Source of the DNA: a bacterium
Lineage (GTDB): Bacteria > UBP15 > UBA6099 > DSWB01
NCBI GenBank assembly: GCA_020061125.1
Contig: JAGUYV010000236.1
Coordinates: 1 to 16,124, forward strand
DNA: 16,124 nucleotides
Reading direction: 5' to 3'
Shown piece by piece: positions 14,309 to 16,124 of this stretch (position 1 is the first letter of the stretch; the number at the start of each line of letters is the position of its first letter). The position numbers were made by a program, and so were the translations under genes. The notes beneath the pieces are model-generated. The model saw only the letters and a list, made by a program, of their open reading frames with translations. It made no database searches and was not told the origin of the DNA.

Positions 14309-16124
14309 TCAGCGCACAGGCGCGAATTCGCCGTTGATGATGTTCTGGATGATATTTGCGGAGATCTGGTGCGGAGGCCAGGGATTGGCGCTGTCCACCC
14401 CGGCGATTGGACGGCGAAGGGCTTTGCCGCCGTAATTTCTCGCCACAAGCACGGCTTTGCCCTTGAGCGCCGCGGCCATGTCCCGCCGCAGTCCCCGCAG
14501 CGTCGCGCCCGTGTCTATGGCCACGCCCTTGACTCCATCCGGCCCCGATGCAATGAACACGATGAGATCTTCGGCCACGAACGGGACGATCATGCCTGAC
14601 AGGTTCACGGGCGTGACGCTGGTGAGCCAGTTGCGGGAATAGGGATCAATGATTCCGAGATAATGAGGCGGTAGCTTGCCCGTGCTGTCGCGCACCACGC
14701 GCAGAAGCACGAACAGGCGGGAATCCTCGAGAGTGTGAATCAGAGACACCGGCTCGATAGCCACATCCGCGGTTTTGGCGAGGTCGTGCTTGATCTGCGC
14801 CGGAGAGGCATAGAGGCGAAGGGGCTTTGTGAGGCCTGCGGAATCTATGGTGAAAACCTGTTTGCTCTTTGCGTCTATAGTGAACAGGGTGCGATAGTCG
14901 GCCGGGGCTTTTCCCGCGGGCGCGGGCGTGGCTTTGGCCTGTCTGGCGGATTCAGCGGATGGCCCGGCCATGGCTTTGAAATGGAATGCCGCGGGTGCGG
15001 ACCAGGACACCCCGGCGTCCGGGAACGCCATTTTGGAGAATGCCAGGCTGGCCGTGAGGCCGGAGAGCACGCGCCCTTCGCCGCCCAGCAGATATATGTA
15101 CTGCGCGTCATCCGTCAGCTCCATGTGAAATGCTTTTTCCGGCAGTTTTTTCAACGACACGGACGGAGTGGCGTGGGGGTCGAAGCGCAACAGAGAATCC
15201 GTGTAAGGCACAAGCATGTACGCCGTATCCGTTGCCGGGGACATGGCCATCTGAATGGGAAAGGCTGGCACGCCTCGCGCTTCGGCGGCGTAGGGGCCGG
15301 GATCGGCCAAAAGTTTGAATTCGTCTTTGAGCGGATACGCCTTGACTTCGCGCAGGGTGGAGGCGTCCACGGTGAGCACGGCGCGTTTTCTGCCGTCCAG
15401 CACGGTGGCTGTCTTCCGATCCCTGTTCATGGACATGGCCAGAGGAATGTAATCGAGCTTGCGCAAGGTTCCGTCGAGGGTCTCTGCCTCGGGGTTGTCC
15501 AGAGGGAACATTATCGCGGCGCCGGATTTGTCCTCTCGATTGATGCCGCCGATCACGAGTTGCGCGGGGCGATCCTTTTCATAAATGGTGAACGCTGTAG
15601 TAGGCACGATGCCGCCCAGAGTGAAGGCGCCGAGCGCGCGCGGCGGGTATGCGCCTGTCTGCACATCGCGCAGCCAGTAGATGGTATCCGCGTTGGGCGG
15701 GCGGGACGCGCCCTCGGGAATGGCGGCCGCGGCCGGAGACGGGTCCAGGTTCATGAGCAGCGCATCGCGGCATGAAAATTCCGGGAATCCGTCTCTGCTT
15801 TGGTAGGGACGCAGTCCGAAAACATAAAAATCGCCTGTGAGCGCGGCCGGGATGCGCTTGCCTCCGAGTGGAAGTTCCGGGAATGGCTCGTTTCGCGCCG
15901 CCAGCTTGCCCCACTGTTCGCGCAGCAGGCGCGGGTCCAGGCCCAGAAACGCGGCCGCGGCTGCGGCCTCCACGGACAGGTTGTCCTGATCCTGCGGGTT
16001 TGCGGGCAGAAGCGGGCCGTAGCGCACAGGCTCCTCGCCCTCGGGCAGCGCCGGAAACATGGAAGCCCACACGGCCAGCACATCGTCGTTGCGCAGCGCG
16101 AGCGGGGGCCAGTGGTGGAGAATG
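14309..16124 (-). CDS. Large unknown protein with beta-propeller-like repeats, 5' end beyond the right edge
   Basis: The frame is open from the right edge to the TGA at 14311-14309, giving 604 visible residues with the N-terminus outside the window. A GTG at 16081 could start it, but sequence upstream in the same frame (HHWPPLALRNDDVLAVW) reads like protein, so the real start is probably outside. The middle holds repeated strand units resembling YVTN/WD-type propeller blades: IPLAMSMNRDRKTATVL, then IQMAMSPATDTAYMLVPYTD and FHMELTDDAQYIYLLGGEG. The N-terminal third is rich in Pro and Ala, and the tail contains VLVARNYGGKALRR and ends GEFAPVR. A soluble, possibly exported, protein is likely, but its signal region is not visible. 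No family or function is recognised. Confidence 0.8.
   Translation of the reverse strand, partial: ILHHWPPLALRNDDVLAVWASMFPALPEGEEPVRYGPLLPANPQDQDNLSVEAAAAAAFLGLDPRLLREQWGKLAARNEPFPELPLGGKRIPAALTGDFYVFGLRPYQSRDGFPEFSCRDALLMNLDPSPAAAAIPEGASRPPNADTIYWLRDVQTGAYPPRALGAFTLGGIVPTTAFTIYEKDRPAQLVIGGINREDKSGAAIMFPLDNPEAETLDGTLRKLDYIPLAMSMNRDRKTATVLDGRKRAVLTVDASTLREVKAYPLKDEFKLLADPGPYAAEARGVPAFPIQMAMSPATDTAYMLVPYTDSLLRFDPHATPSVSLKKLPEKAFHMELTDDAQYIYLLGGEGRVLSGLTASLAFSKMAFPDAGVSWSAPAAFHFKAMAGPSAESARQAKATPAPAGKAPADYRTLFTIDAKSKQVFTIDSAGLTKPLRLYASPAQIKHDLAKTADVAIEPVSLIHTLEDSRLFVLLRVVRDSTGKLPPHYLGIIDPYSRNWLTSVTPVNLSGMIVPFVAEDLIVFIASGPDGVKGVAIDTGATLRGLRRDMAAALKGKAVLVARNYGGKALRRPIAGVDSANPWPPHQISANIIQNIINGEFAPVR

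Overview
The window is GC-rich DNA from a bacterium. Shine-Dalgarno sites precede most genes, and a large secreted protein ends in the C-terminal phenylalanine typical of outer-membrane barrels, so the host is probably a Gram-negative (diderm) organism. The mix of a COG1237-type metallo-beta-lactamase-fold enzyme, an acyl-CoA dehydrogenase, a PAS hybrid kinase and a hemerythrin-like protein would fit an anaerobic or microaerophilic lineage such as Desulfobacterota/deltaproteobacteria. That placement is inference, because no marker gene is present.

Layout, left to right. A partial unknown gene on the minus strand (1-603) is divergent from a metallo-hydrolase gene (806-1648, plus) that has a good sigma70-type promoter. 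A perfect 32-bp palindrome separates the hydrolase from a convergent acyl-CoA dehydrogenase gene (1698-2849, minus). The dehydrogenase reads as one full-length frame except for a single in-frame TAG at codon 297. Upstream of it are a promoter and a 15-bp inverted repeat that looks like an operator. Next is carB (3070-6270, minus), with a recognisable promoter and a strong intrinsic terminator, but no carA in view. Divergent from carB, after about 560 bp without a gene, is a 1116-residue outer-membrane protein (6835-10185, plus). It has a signal peptide, a Pro-rich segment, four related beta modules and a C-terminal barrel.

The stretch 10186-10607 carries no convincing gene but contains a cluster of DnaA-box-like 9-mers, including two that fully match the consensus. 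A tiny zinc-ribbon protein (10608-10796), a PAS-PAS hybrid histidine kinase with a terminal receiver domain (10919-13018) and a hemerythrin HHE protein (13111-13644) follow on the plus strand. On the minus strand at the right are a SRPBCC/START-like protein (13663-14202), preceded by two tandem TATAAT boxes, and a large unknown protein with beta-propeller-like repeats (14309-16124) that runs off the right edge.

No multi-gene pathway is complete here. Most units appear to be single genes with their own promoters. The most notable points are the amber codon in the otherwise intact dehydrogenase, the DnaA-box cluster, and the modular barrel protein of unknown function. No CRISPR array, insertion sequence, tRNA or rRNA was recognised.
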